Positions 50,464 to 62,582 are shown, counted from the first letter of the stretch. The stretch: DNA of 64,000 nt from Pseudomonas citronellolis (GCF_900112375.1 NZ_FOLS01000006.1:62001-126000), one strand, 5' to 3'. Numbers and translations are program-made. Notes: generated by a model from the letters alone, not told the origin.

Positions 50464-50881
50464 CTTTGAACGGTAAACCCAACACCGCCCAGCTGCAACA
50501 GATGCACAGGAGAACACCATGCCATCGACCTTTCGTGGCCAGGGCGAGAGAAATATCGGCAGGCCCTGATGCCGACAGCCAGGGTTCCGGCGCTCATTGA
50601 GACGATAATCGTAAAGGAAGGTGACGGTTCGTAACGGCTTCTACCGTCAGGGGCCAAGAGCCGGCCGATGAAAGGAAAGCCGCATGAAGCAAGCTTTCCA
50701 AGAAGACTTTTACCGTCAAGAGTGGGGGAGTGAACGAGAGGATCCTGAATTACCGCTTCAACCACCAGCCCGTTCCGCTGGCAGGCGGCAGCACCGACAG
50801 CCGCCGTAACATATCTCCCAATTGATCAATATGCTACGGCAGGCTTTCAAGCATTAGTGATAGCCCCGAAGGGAGGCTAAC
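50464..50881. other. Structured stretch without a recognised gene, at the 3' end of guaA
   Basis: No homologous gene was recognised. On the plus strand there are two short ORFs, each with a good ribosome site. One is at 50519-50569 (16 aa, AGGAG before ATG). The other is at 50684-50809 (41 aa, AGGAAA before ATG). Hairpins GACGGT...ACCGTC (about 50622-50647) and GGAAAGC...GCTTTCC (about 50674-50699) lie between and across them. A stem AGTGATAGCC/GGCTAACTCACT at 50856-50886 spans the guaA stop. It could be an RNA, the leader of a lost gene, or decayed mobile DNA. Confidence 0.4.
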
Positions 50882-52462
50882 TCACTCCCACTCGATGGTC
50901 GCCGGCGGCTTGCTCGACACGTCGTAGGTGACGCGGGAGATGCCTTCGATCTCGTTGATGATGCGGTTGCTGACCTTCTCCAGCAGCTCGTAGGGCAGGT
51001 GCGCCCAGCGGGCGGTCATGAAGTCGATGGTTTCCACCGCGCGCAGGGCCACGACCCAGGCGTAGCGGCGGCCGTCGCCGACCACGCCGACGGATTTCAC
51101 CGGCTGGAACACCACGAAGGCCTGGCTGGTCTTGTGGTACCAGTCGAAGTTGCGCAGCTCTTCGATGAAGATGTGGTCGGCGCGGCGCAGCAGGTCGGCG
51201 TATTCCTTCTTCACTTCGCCGAGGATGCGCACGCCCAGGCCCGGGCCCGGGAACGGGTGGCGGTAGACCATGTCGTAGGGCAGGCCCAGTTCCAGGCCGA
51301 TCTTGCGCACTTCGTCCTTGAACAGCTCGCGCAGCGGCTCGACCAGTTCGAACTGCATGTCTTCGGGCAGGCCGCCGACGTTGTGGTGCGACTTGATCAC
51401 GTGGGCCTTGCCGGTCTTGGCGCCGGCCGACTCGATCACGTCGGGGTAGATGGTGCCCTGGGCGAGGAACTTCACGTCCTGCAGCTTGGTGGCTTCCTCG
51501 TCGAAGACCTCGATGAAGGTGCGGCCGATGATCTTGCGCTTCTCTTCCGGGTCGGCGACGCCGGCCAGGCGGCCGAGGAACTTGTCTTCGGCGTTGGCGC
51601 GGATCACCTTGACGCCCATGTTCTCGGCGAACATGGCCATCACCTGGTCGCCCTCGTGCAGGCGCAGCAGGCCGTTGTCGACGAAGACGCAGGTCAGCTG
51701 GTCGCCGATGGCCTTGTGCAGCAGGGCCGCGACCACCGAGGAGTCGACGCCTCCGGACAGGCCCAGCAGCACCTTGGCGTTGCCCACCTGGGCGCGCACG
51801 GTGGCGATGGCGTCGTTGACGATGTTCGACGGCGTCCACAGGGCTTCGCAGCCGCAGATGTCCAGCACGAAGCGCGAGAGGATGCGGCCGCCCTGCTTGG
51901 TGTGGGTCACTTCCGGGTGGAACTGCACGCCGTAGTAGCCGCGGGCGTCGTCGGCCATGGCGGCGATCGGGCAGCTCGGGGTGCTGGCGAGGATGTGGAA
52001 GCCCTCGGGGATGTCGGTGACCTTGTCGCCGTGGCTCATCCACACGTCGAGGCCGAGCACGCCGTCTTCATCGACGTGGTCCTCGATGCCGTCCAGCAGG
52101 CGCGCCTTGCCGACCACGTCGACACGGGCGTAGCCGAACTCGCGCAGGTCCGAACCCTGCACCTTGCCGCCCAGCTGCTCGGCCATGGTCTGCATGCCGT
52201 AGCAGATGCCGAACAGCGGCACGTTCAGGTCGAACACCGCCTTGGGCGCCCGCGGGCTGTCCAGCTCGTGCACCGACTCCGGGCCGCCGGCCAGGATGAT
52301 GCCGCGCGGGGCGAAGGCGCGGATGTCGTCGTCGCTCATGTCGAACGGGTGGATTTCGCAGTACACGCCGATCTCGCGCACGCGGCGGGCGATCAGCTGG
52401 GTGTACTGGGAACCGAAGTCGAGGATCAGGATCCGGTGAGCGTGGATATCTTGATGGGCCAT
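50882..52462 (-). CDS. guaA: GMP synthase (glutamine-hydrolysing)
   Basis: The 526-aa enzyme aminates XMP to GMP. An N-terminal class I amidotransferase domain has the catalytic Cys in FGICYGMQ (about 87) and His in GVQFHPEV (about 182). An ATP pyrophosphatase domain ([17 protein letters not shown], about 233) and a C-terminal dimerisation domain ending TIEWE follow. It is co-oriented with and downstream of guaB; the 101-base gap holds a long heptamer hairpin. Its 3' end borders an accessory block, and the guaA 3' end is a known integration site for genomic islands in several bacteria. Confidence 0.97.
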   Translation of the reverse strand: MAHQDIHAHRILILDFGSQYTQLIARRVREIGVYCEIHPFDMSDDDIRAFAPRGIILAGGPESVHELDSPRAPKAVFDLNVPLFGICYGMQTMAEQLGGKVQGSDLREFGYARVDVVGKARLLDGIEDHVDEDGVLGLDVWMSHGDKVTDIPEGFHILASTPSCPIAAMADDARGYYGVQFHPEVTHTKQGGRILSRFVLDICGCEALWTPSNIVNDAIATVRAQVGNAKVLLGLSGGVDSSVVAALLHKAIGDQLTCVFVDNGLLRLHEGDQVMAMFAENMGVKVIRANAEDKFLGRLAGVADPEEKRKIIGRTFIEVFDEEATKLQDVKFLAQGTIYPDVIESAGAKTGKAHVIKSHHNVGGLPEDMQFELVEPLRELFKDEVRKIGLELGLPYDMVYRHPFPGPGLGVRILGEVKKEYADLLRRADHIFIEELRNFDWYHKTSQAFVVFQPVKSVGVVGDGRRYAWVVALRAVETIDFMTARWAHLPYELLEKVSNRIINEIEGISRVTYDVSSKPPATIEWE

Positions 52463-52481
52463 TTTCTTCCCCTGGGGAAAT

Positions 52482-52560
52482 GGCTGAAGGCTGAAGGCTG
52501 AAGGCTGAACGAAAGAGCAATCTCGTCCAGCCTCCAGCCTCCAGCCTCCAGCGAAAGAGC
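52482..52560 (-). repeat. Heptamer tandem repeats forming a long hairpin in the guaB-guaA gap
   Basis: Four copies of GGCTGAA (52482-52509) face three-plus copies of AGCCTCC (52529-52553). In the transcript these pair over about 25-28 bases with G-U pairs. CGAAAGAGC occurs twice, at 52510 and 52552. The sequence TCTCGTCCAGCCTCCAGCCT is shared with the hom-thrC gap. Confidence 0.8.
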
Positions 52561-52563
52561 GGT

Positions 52564-55550
<2,987 letters not shown>

Positions 55551-55625
55551 CCTGGGCCTTGGCTGTGACATGCGCCGAAATCGCGGACGGAGTCCGCTCC
55601 TACGTTTCCAGGAAGCACGGCTCTT

Positions 55626-55758
55626 CGTAGGATGGTGTTGAGCGAAGCGATACCCATCACCACGACCGCATGGGTTTCGCAGGCTCAACCCATCCTACGA
55701 AGAGCCCTCCGGCGCAAGATTGCCCCGTAGGATGGCGTTGAGCGGAGCGATACCCATC
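55626..55758. repeat. One and a half GGATGGGTTGAGC-family units
   Basis: CGTAGGATGGTGTTGAGC...CTCAACCCATCCTACG (55626-55699) is followed by a half unit CGTAGGATGGCGTTGAGCGGAGCGATACCCATC (55726-55758). With a GCGGACGGAGTCCGC palindrome near 55581, these fill the 328-base gap after xseA. Confidence 0.75.
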
Positions 55759-55878
55759 ACCCCGGCGCAGCCGGCAAGACAGTTGCTCCTACAGGGACTG
55801 ATGAATAACCGCCAACGGTTACACGCCCGACGTTCGTGCCATGTAGACTGCCGGCTTTACCGGATTTACGGAAAGCCC

Positions 55879-56715
55879 ATGTTCCGCGTCTTCTGCCTGC
55901 TGTTCGCCACCCTTCTCTCCCTGCCCGCCCATGCCGAGGGTTTCATCAGCCGTACCCTGAACAAGCCGGTGCCCGGCGGCGTCGCCGTGGTCCAGCTGGG
56001 CAGCGCGGGGCCGGCGCCGAGCGCCAGCTACCAGGGCAAGCCGGTGCTGGTGGTGCGCGAGGAAGGCCGCGACTGGATCGCCGTGGTCGGCATCCCACTC
56101 AGCGTCAAGCCGGGCCAGCAGCAGTTGCAGGTGAAACAGGCCGGCGCCAGCCGCAGCCTGCCGTTCCAGGTCGGCAGCAAGCACTATCGCGAACAGCGCA
56201 TCACCCTGAAGAACACCCGCCAGGTCAACCCGCTGCCCGAGGACCTCAAGCGCATCAACCGCGAACTGGCCGAGCAGACCGCCGCCTACCGCAGCTTCAG
56301 CCCCGGCACGCCGAGCAACCTGGTGCTGGACAAGCCGGTCAACGGCCCGCTCTCCAGCCCCTTCGGCCTGCGCCGTTTCTTCAATGGCGAGGAGCGCAAC
56401 CCACACTCCGGGCTGGACTTCGCGGTGCCCGCCGGCACGCCGATCAAGGCCCCGGCGGCGGGCAAGGTGATCCTGATCGGCAACTACTTCTTCAACGGCA
56501 ACACCGTGTTCGTCGACCACGGCCAGGGCTTCATCAGCATGTTCTGCCATATGTCGAAAATCGACGTGAAGCTCGGCGACCAGGTGCCGCGCGGCGGCGT
56601 GGTCGGCCGCGTCGGCGCCACCGGCCGCGCCACCGGGCCGCACATGCACTGGAACGTCAGCCTCAACGACGCCCGCGTCGATCCGGCGATCTTCATCGGC
56701 GCCTTCAAGCCCTGA
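55879..56715 (+). CDS. M23 family metallopeptidase
   Basis: The 278-aa protein has a signal peptide (about 1-18, cleavage after AHA). An N-terminal beta domain (about 25-110) resembles the prodomain of PA-type M23 enzymes. The C-terminal LytM domain (about 155-270) has zinc ligands in NPHSGLDFAVPAG (His and Asp) and GPHMHWNV (HxH). It should cut peptidoglycan crosslinks or act on periplasmic peptides. ATG 55879 gives a proper signal sequence, so the longer upstream frame, which runs through repeat DNA, was rejected. Confidence 0.9.
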   Translation: MFRVFCLLFATLLSLPAHAEGFISRTLNKPVPGGVAVVQLGSAGPAPSASYQGKPVLVVREEGRDWIAVVGIPLSVKPGQQQLQVKQAGASRSLPFQVGSKHYREQRITLKNTRQVNPLPEDLKRINRELAEQTAAYRSFSPGTPSNLVLDKPVNGPLSSPFGLRRFFNGEERNPHSGLDFAVPAGTPIKAPAAGKVILIGNYFFNGNTVFVDHGQGFISMFCHMSKIDVKLGDQVPRGGVVGRVGATGRATGPHMHWNVSLNDARVDPAIFIGAFKP

Positions 56716-56718
56716 GGT

Positions 56719-57126
56719 TCATTCCGCCCGGGTGGGAATGCGCTCCAGACGGTAGAGTTCGCCGATCAGACAAGGCTCGGGGATACCGGTCGAGTCATAC
56801 GAGAGGATGCGGTCGAGCTTGGTCACCGCCCCTACCGTGCTGCTGATGTTCAGGCGGTTGCTGAACGACAGGTTGTCGCAGGGCGAGGAGAAGGCCACCA
56901 GGTAGCGCCGGCCGGGCGCATGGCCGAGAACGATGTGGCCTTTGTCGAGGTATTCCCAGCCCTGGGTTTCCCACACCGGGATCGACTTGACCGTCTCGCC
57001 CTGGCGGTAGCCGAGGCGTTCCAGATGCTGGTCGAGGGGCAGCTCGTCGTTGCGCAGCCCGGACTGGCTGCAGGCGGCCAGCAGGACGGCAACCGCCAGC
57101 ATGGCGGCACTGCGGACATTGCGCAT
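56719..57126 (-). CDS. DUF6491 family lipoprotein
   Basis: The 135-aa protein has a lipoprotein signal (LLAAC, Cys near 19). A domain follows with SIPVWETQGWEYLDKGHIVL, YLVAFSSPCDNL and NRLNISSTVGAV, which I match to DUF6491. It has no known function. Two further cysteines (FSSPC and EPC near the C-terminus) could form a disulfide. ATG 57126 has GGAGGTGAGC upstream. It lies 102 bases after the PCuAC gene and may be the last gene of the copper operon. Confidence 0.72.
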   Translation of the reverse strand: MRNVRSAAMLAVAVLLAACSQSGLRNDELPLDQHLERLGYRQGETVKSIPVWETQGWEYLDKGHIVLGHAPGRRYLVAFSSPCDNLSFSNRLNISSTVGAVTKLDRILSYDSTGIPEPCLIGELYRLERIPTRAE

Positions 57127-57228
57127 GCTCACCTCCCGGCCACGGATGGGTGGCCCATGTCGAGCCGAAACCGGCCCGGCTCCATTTTCCCACCCTGGGA
57201 AAAGGCCGGCGCGCGGCCGGCCGGACGG

Positions 57229-57741
57229 TCAGTTCATCTTCATCCCGGGCATGTCGTGACCCGACATATCGTGGCCGGACATGCCGTGCTCACCCGCCTC
57301 GGGCGCCTGTTTCTGCACCTGCACCTCGACCTTGAGGTCGCCGGCCTGCTGGAAGTGCAGCGTCAGCGGGAAGCGCTCGCCGTCGGCCAGCGGCTTCTTC
57401 AGGCCGAACAGCATCAGGTGGTAGTGGCCCGGGGCGAAGGTGACGGTGCCGCCGGCGGGGATGTCCACGCCGTCGACCTTCTGCATCTTCATCATGCCGT
57501 CCTTCATCTGGTGCTCGTGGACCTCGGCGCTGGCCGCGCGCTCGGTGTCGGCGCCGAGCAGGCGGTCGGCCGCCTTGCCGTGGTTGTGCACGACGAAATA
57601 GGCCGCGCCGTTCTCCGAGTTGGCCGGCAGCAGCAGCGACCAGGGGTGCTCGACATCGAGGTCGCCGGCCTTGTATTCGTGGGCCAGCAGCGGAGTGGAG
57701 AAGGACAGCATGGCCGCCAGGGCCAGGAGGGTCTTGCGCAT
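57229..57741 (-). CDS. PCu(A)C family periplasmic copper chaperone
   Basis: The 170-aa protein has a signal peptide (about 1-20) and the PCuAC cupredoxin-like fold. The His/Met copper ligands lie around EVHEHQMKDGMMKMQ (about 75-90) and GHYHLMLFGLKKPL (about 108-121). The C-terminus is a Met/His-rich tail with repeated SGHDM units, a second likely copper site. It carries Cu(I) in the periplasm, often towards cytochrome oxidase. It is downstream of the OprC-like receptor, with 117 bases between them. Confidence 0.9.
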   Translation of the reverse strand: MRKTLLALAAMLSFSTPLLAHEYKAGDLDVEHPWSLLLPANSENGAAYFVVHNHGKAADRLLGADTERAASAEVHEHQMKDGMMKMQKVDGVDIPAGGTVTFAPGHYHLMLFGLKKPLADGERFPLTLHFQQAGDLKVEVQVQKQAPEAGEHGMSGHDMSGHDMPGMKMN

Positions 57742-57858
57742 GTTGGAAACTCCTAACGATCTCATGGGCCGCCCGTCGAGCGGGCGGCTTCGCCGGGGGC
57801 TCGGTCAGCATAGCTGCTGGGCGCCCCCGCTCATACCGGCGACCGCGGCCGCCGGGGC

Positions 57859-59970
57859 TCAGAAGCTGAAGTCCACCTTGGTCCAGAGCGTACGGCCCGG
57901 TTCGCGGATCGCCTGGGGGTCGTTCGCCGGGTAGCCGAAGCCGGCGTTGCCGGCGAGGTTGAGGTGCTCGGCGTAGTCCTTGTCGAACAGGTTGTCGACG
58001 CCGGTGCTGACCTTGAAGTGCTTGTTCACGCGGTACGCGGCGTTGAGCGAGAAGACGCCGAAGCCGGCGCTCTCGTCGAAGTCCTTGCCGACCACGTTGC
58101 CCTGCCCCTCGGCCACCCGCCCCTGCTTCGCCACCAGGCGCCACAGGGCGCCGGCGCTCCAGTCGCCCTGCTCGTAGGTCAGGCCCAGGCGGGTTTCCAG
58201 CGGCGGCATCTGCGGCAGCGCGCGGTCGTCGCTGGTGTTCTTGCCCCAGGCGTAGGCCAGGGTGGCGTCGGTCTTCCAGTTCGGCGTCAACTGGTAGGCC
58301 GCGCCCAGCTCACCACCCATGATGCGGGCGTCCACGTTGGTCGCCTGGGACGTTGCACCCATCATGCCGCCGCTGGTGTAGGTGAACAGGATGTAGTCGC
58401 GGATCTCGCCGACGTAGCCCGAAGCCCAGGCCTTGAGCTTCTCGCCCTCGTACTGGGCGCCGAAATCGAGCTGGGTGGTCTTCTCCGGCTTGATGGCGTC
58501 GAAGGCGTTGGCCGAGCCGGCCGGCCCCATGTTCGGGGAAAACAGCTCCCAATAGTCGGGGAAGCGCTGCACGTGGCCGAGGCCGGCGTAGAGCGTGGTG
58601 GGCGAGTCGGCCAGGTCGTGCTCGTAGCGCAGGAAGCCGCTGGGCAGGGTGTCGGCGCGGGTGTCGTCGGCCGTGGGGTTGGGCCGCGTCGTCATTCCCG
58701 AGCCGGTGGTCTGCCGGTAGTCCTTGGCCGAGGCGCGGTCCAGCCGCGCGCCGGCGATCACCCGGTCGCGCTCGGCGGCATACCAGGTCAGCTCGCCGAA
58801 GGCGCCGTAGTCGTGGAAGACCGCGTCCTTGTTCCACGGCACTTCGTCGTAGGCGCCGATGCCCATGGCGCTGCGCTGGCGGTGTTCGCTGCTCAGGGCG
58901 TCGACGCCGGAGACCAGCTTGAAGTCGTCCCAGCGCCAGGTGGCCGCCAGGCGCCCGCCGAGGGTGCGGCGGTCGACGTTGGAGGCCATGGGCCCGGCCA
59001 TCATGCCGGTGCCCGAGGGCGTGCGCAGGCTGTAGTTGTCCATCACGTGGTCGGCGTAGTTGTAGTAGACCTGCGCCTCCAGCTTGTCGAGCACGCCGCC
59101 GAGGTTGGATTTCTCGAAGCGCAGGCCCAGGCTCTCGCGCTTGAACTGCGAGCCGTCCATGCCGCGCCCGGCGTAGCGCGCCTCGCCGTCGCCCTTGCCG
59201 GCGGTCAGCTCGACCAGGGTGTCGGCGTCCGGCGTCCAGCCCAGGGCGACGTCGCCGTTCCACTTGTTCCAGCGCGAGGGCACGGTGTTGCCGCCGCCGT
59301 CCTCGTAGTCGTCGGACTGCGAGCGGTTGCCGGTGAAGCGCAGGTAGCCCTCGGGGCCGCCGGCGGCGGCGTCCAGCACGCGGTCGAAGCGGCCGTTGGA
59401 GCCGGCCACCAGGCTGCCGTTTATCCGCGTACCCAGTTCGCCGAAGCGCTCCGGATCGCGGTCGAAGCGGATGGTCCCGGCCGAGGCGCCGGGGCCCCAG
59501 ATCACGGTTTCCGGGCCCTTGACCACGGTGAGCCGGTCGTAGGTCTCCGGCGATATATAGGAAGTGGGCGCGTCCATCCGCGCCGGGCAGGCGCCGAGCA
59601 TCACGCCGCCGTTGGTGAGGATGTTCAGCCGCGAGCCGAACATGCCGCGCAGCACCGGGTCGCCATTGCTGCCGCCGTTGCGGATGGCGGAGAAGCCGGG
59701 GATGGTCTTCAGGTAGTCGGCGCCGTCGCTGGCCGGGATCGGCTGGCGCGCCTGCTTCGGGTCGGTGACCACGGTCAGCGGCGAACTCTGCGCCACCGCG
59801 GTGATGACACTGGGTTGCAGTTCGATGGCGTGGTGGCCGGCGTGTGGGTCGTCGGTCTCGTCGGCGCGTACGGACGGGGTCAGGCCGACGATGCCGCCGA
59901 GGGCGGTGAGTGCGCAAAGGGTGCGCAGGCGCGCCGGGCGAACGCGCCCGCGCAGGAAGAGTCTGGACAT
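57859..59970 (-). CDS. oprC: TonB-dependent copper receptor OprC
   Basis: The 703-aa protein has a signal peptide (about 1-35), a plug domain (about 50-170) and a 22-strand barrel ending KVDFSF. The copper site of OprC is recognisable: C128PARM132 and H308VM310. The C-to-H spacing of 180 matches what I recall for Cys143, Met147, His323 and Met325 of P. aeruginosa OprC. The call is therefore much firmer than a general TonB receptor. ATG 59970 has GGA eight bases upstream; ATG 59982 is an alternative. It lies between DUF2946 and PCuAC genes. Confidence 0.93.
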   Translation of the reverse strand: MSRLFLRGRVRPARLRTLCALTALGGIVGLTPSVRADETDDPHAGHHAIELQPSVITAVAQSSPLTVVTDPKQARQPIPASDGADYLKTIPGFSAIRNGGSNGDPVLRGMFGSRLNILTNGGVMLGACPARMDAPTSYISPETYDRLTVVKGPETVIWGPGASAGTIRFDRDPERFGELGTRINGSLVAGSNGRFDRVLDAAAGGPEGYLRFTGNRSQSDDYEDGGGNTVPSRWNKWNGDVALGWTPDADTLVELTAGKGDGEARYAGRGMDGSQFKRESLGLRFEKSNLGGVLDKLEAQVYYNYADHVMDNYSLRTPSGTGMMAGPMASNVDRRTLGGRLAATWRWDDFKLVSGVDALSSEHRQRSAMGIGAYDEVPWNKDAVFHDYGAFGELTWYAAERDRVIAGARLDRASAKDYRQTTGSGMTTRPNPTADDTRADTLPSGFLRYEHDLADSPTTLYAGLGHVQRFPDYWELFSPNMGPAGSANAFDAIKPEKTTQLDFGAQYEGEKLKAWASGYVGEIRDYILFTYTSGGMMGATSQATNVDARIMGGELGAAYQLTPNWKTDATLAYAWGKNTSDDRALPQMPPLETRLGLTYEQGDWSAGALWRLVAKQGRVAEGQGNVVGKDFDESAGFGVFSLNAAYRVNKHFKVSTGVDNLFDKDYAEHLNLAGNAGFGYPANDPQAIREPGRTLWTKVDFSF

Positions 59971-60080
59971 GCGAAATTCCATGATCGATGACGATGTTCT
60001 TCTGGCCAGGCGCGGCGGACGCGCACGGAGGAAGGTTCCTCTGCGCGATGGCACTTGCGCTGGCTACGGCGAAAGAAAGG

Positions 60081-60491
60081 TCAGGCGGTCATGGACGGTG
60101 GCGCGCGCGAACGGGCGCCGGGGAAGATCGGCGAAGGCGGGATGGATTGTTCGATGACGACCTGGGGCGCCGGGGCAGCCCCGGGCAGGTCGGCGGAGAG
60201 CGCCAGGCGTGGGGTTTGCAGGGCCGGGCTGTGGAGCAGCAGGCCGCAGTAGCCGCACTTCTCCATGAAGTGGTCGGCGGAGAAGCCCTGCTGCGCGGCA
60301 TCGGAGCCATGGTGGCCGCCGCGCATCTGTTCGGAGCAGGCCATGTCCTCCATCCCGGCCATGGCCGGCATGGGGTGATCCATGGGCATGGACTGCGACA
60401 GCAGCGGGCCGAGGTGGATCATCAGCATGGCGAAGAGCGCCAGCCAGATGCCCGTGCCTTGTCCTGTGCCTCGCCGTCTGCGACCTGTCAC
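60081..60491 (-). CDS. DUF2946 family protein, Met/His-rich
   Basis: The 136-aa protein has one N-terminal membrane or signal helix (about 14-33: IWLALFAMLMIHLGPLLSQ). A stretch dense in Met and His follows (MPMDHPMPAMAGMEDM), then HH, and CGYCG near 85, all suggesting copper binding. This is the DUF2946 pattern. The start is uncertain: I chose GTG 60491 because a GGGGA ribosome site precedes it and the frame upstream has no family features. It is first in the copper operon, 110 bases before oprC. Confidence 0.78.
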   Translation of the reverse strand: MTGRRRRGTGQGTGIWLALFAMLMIHLGPLLSQSMPMDHPMPAMAGMEDMACSEQMRGGHHGSDAAQQGFSADHFMEKCGYCGLLLHSPALQTPRLALSADLPGAAPAPQVVIEQSIPPSPIFPGARSRAPPSMTA

Positions 60492-60702
60492 TGGAAGTCC
60501 CCGAATCGATTGGCGGCGTTTTACCCTGCCGGGCCGATGGGCGCAATTCGCCGATGGCTCAATGCTGTGCGGCATGGAGACGCATCGGAGAGTAGAGCAG
60601 AAAAAGCGCCTCGCAATTCCTTGCGCAATAAAGCTCACATACGAGCATAAAATCTCGTTTGTATTTATTGATCGACGATTTCTACCAATTTTTCCACAAT
60701 GC

Positions 60703-60732
60703 TTGCCATCCACCCCCAAAGCGCACTAGGGT
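60703..60732 (+). promoter_or_regulatory. Candidate leuA promoter
   Basis: TTGCCA (60703-60708) and TAGGGT (60727-60732) are separated by 18 bases, in an AT-rich patch that stands out. Transcription would start at about 60739-60740, almost exactly at the leader-peptide ATG. Confidence 0.45.
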
Positions 60733-60739
60733 GGGCGCT

Positions 60740-60817
60740 ATGAAAACCGCACACACCCTCATCCTGCTTCGCCAACACGCCTGCCTGCGCCTGGTCAGCC
60801 CGCGACTGCGTGGCTGA
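60740..60817 (+). CDS. Candidate leuA leader peptide (25 aa)
   Basis: ATG 60740 opens a 25-codon frame to TGA 60815-60817, too short for routine gene calling. The peptide has six leucines of 25 residues (TLILL near the start, then CLRLVSPRLRG) and lies 78 bases upstream of leuA, on its strand and just below a good promoter. Leu-rich leader peptides sense leucyl-tRNA in several bacteria. No T-run attenuator is visible before leuA, but a GGGCC-GCCGCT-GGCCC hairpin lies at about 60857-60872 next to the leuA ribosome site, so control of translation initiation is conceivable. It is inferred and not proven to be translated. Confidence 0.5.
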   Translation: MKTAHTLILLRQHACLRLVSPRLRG

Positions 60818-60895
60818 ATCCGTTTCCCGGCTTCACCTCTTCATCTTTCTACCGCGCAGGGCCGCCGCTGGCCCGGAAGAACAAGGATTCCGCCC

Positions 60896-62566
60896 ATGAC
60901 CATGCTCAAAGACCCGTCGAAGAAATACCGTCCCTTCACCCCGATCACCCTGCCCGACCGCACCTGGCCGGACAAGATCATCGACCAGGCGCCGATCTGG
61001 CTGAGCACCGACCTGCGCGACGGCAACCAGTCGCTGATCGAGCCGATGGACGCCGAGAAGAAGATGCGCTTCTTCAAGTGCCTGGTGCAGGTGGGCCTGA
61101 AGGAAATCGAAGTGGGCTTCCCGTCCGCCTCGCAGACCGACTTCGACTTCGTCCGCGAGCTGATCGAGGGCGGCCACATTCCCGATGACGTCACCATCCA
61201 GGTGCTGACCCAGGCCCGCGACGACCTCATCGAGCGCACCTTCGAGTCGCTGAAGGGCGCCAAACGCGCCATCGTGCACTACTACAACGCCTGCGCGCCA
61301 AGCTTCCGCAAGATCGTCTTCAACCAGGACAAGGAAGGCGTCAAGCAGATCGCCATCGCCGCCGGCAAGACCATCAAGCGCCTGGCCGCCGCCGCGCCGG
61401 AAACCCAGTGGGGCTTCGAGTACTCCCCCGAGGTGTTCAGCTCCACCGAGACCGACTTCGCCGTCGAGGTGTGCAACGCGGTGATCGACGTGTTCCAGCC
61501 GACCCCGGCCAACCGCCTGATCCTCAACCTGCCGGCCACCGTCGAGTGCGCCACGCCGAACAACTACGCCGACCAGATCGAGTGGTTCGGCCGCCACATC
61601 GACAAGCGCGACAGCGTGATCATCAGCCTGCACACCCACAACGACCGCGGCACCGGCGTGGCCGCCTCGGAGCTGGCGCTGATGGCCGGCGCCGACCGCG
61701 TGGAAGGCTGCCTGTTCGGCAACGGCGAGCGCACTGGCAACCTCTGCCTGGTGACCATGGCGCTGAACATGTACACCCAGGGCATCAACCCGGGGCTGGA
61801 CTTCTCCGACATCGACGCCGTGCGCAAGGTGGTGGAAGAGTGCAACCAGATTCCGGTGCACCCGCGTCACCCCTACGTCGGCGACCTGGTCCACACTGCC
61901 TTCTCCGGCTCCCACCAGGACGCCATCCGCAAGGGCTTCGCCCAGCAGAAGGACGACGCCGTGTGGGAAGTGCCCTACCTGCCGATCGACCCGGCCGACA
62001 TCGGCCGCAGTTACGAGGCGGTCATCCGCGTCAACAGCCAGTCGGGCAAGGGCGGCATCACCTTCCTGCTCGAACAGGAATACGGCATCAGCCTGCCGCG
62101 CCGCATGCAGATCGAGTTCAGCCAGGTGGTGCAGAACGAGACCGACCGTCTCGGCCTGGAAATGACCGCCGAGCAGATCTACAACCTGCTGCAGAGCGAG
62201 TACCTGCAAGCCGTCTCGCCGTTCGGCCTGAAGAACTACCGCCTGCAGGAAGAGAACGGCATCTGCGCCATCGACATCGACGTCACCCACAAGGGCGAGC
62301 AGCACCGCTGGCACGGCAAGGGCAAGGGCACCCTGGAAGCCCTGGTCGCCGCGCTGCCGGTGGACGTCGAGATCATGGACTACAACGAGCACGCCATCGG
62401 CGCCGGCACCAACGCCCGCGCGGCAGCCTACATCGAGCTGCGCGTCGAAGGCGGCCGCTCGCTGCACGGCATCGGCATCGACGAGAACATCACCACCGCC
62501 AGCTTCCGCGCCCTGTTCAGCGCGCTGAACCGCGCCGTGACCCTGGGCCAGGCGAAAGCCGCCTGA
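60896..62566 (+). CDS. leuA: 2-isopropylmalate synthase
   Basis: The 556-aa enzyme condenses acetyl-CoA with 2-oxoisovalerate, the first leucine-specific step. It is the long LeuA type. The catalytic TIM barrel includes [15 protein letters not shown] (about 37-51) and [12 protein letters not shown] (metal-binding His pair, about 243-254). A linker and a C-terminal regulatory domain (about 430-550: [14 protein letters not shown]) for leucine feedback follow. It starts at ATG 60896. It is preceded by a candidate leader peptide and followed by a strong terminator, so it is a single-gene unit. Confidence 0.97.
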   Translation: MTMLKDPSKKYRPFTPITLPDRTWPDKIIDQAPIWLSTDLRDGNQSLIEPMDAEKKMRFFKCLVQVGLKEIEVGFPSASQTDFDFVRELIEGGHIPDDVTIQVLTQARDDLIERTFESLKGAKRAIVHYYNACAPSFRKIVFNQDKEGVKQIAIAAGKTIKRLAAAAPETQWGFEYSPEVFSSTETDFAVEVCNAVIDVFQPTPANRLILNLPATVECATPNNYADQIEWFGRHIDKRDSVIISLHTHNDRGTGVAASELALMAGADRVEGCLFGNGERTGNLCLVTMALNMYTQGINPGLDFSDIDAVRKVVEECNQIPVHPRHPYVGDLVHTAFSGSHQDAIRKGFAQQKDDAVWEVPYLPIDPADIGRSYEAVIRVNSQSGKGGITFLLEQEYGISLPRRMQIEFSQVVQNETDRLGLEMTAEQIYNLLQSEYLQAVSPFGLKNYRLQEENGICAIDIDVTHKGEQHRWHGKGKGTLEALVAALPVDVEIMDYNEHAIGAGTNARAAAYIELRVEGGRSLHGIGIDENITTASFRALFSALNRAVTLGQAKAA

Positions 62567-62582
62567 GTTCACCGGTGATGTG

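Noticed and set aside
50424-50765. 113-aa open frame on the minus strand
   Set aside because: There is no recognisable domain or ribosome site, and it runs through hairpins and the two better-supported mini-ORFs on the other strand. I treat it as chance.
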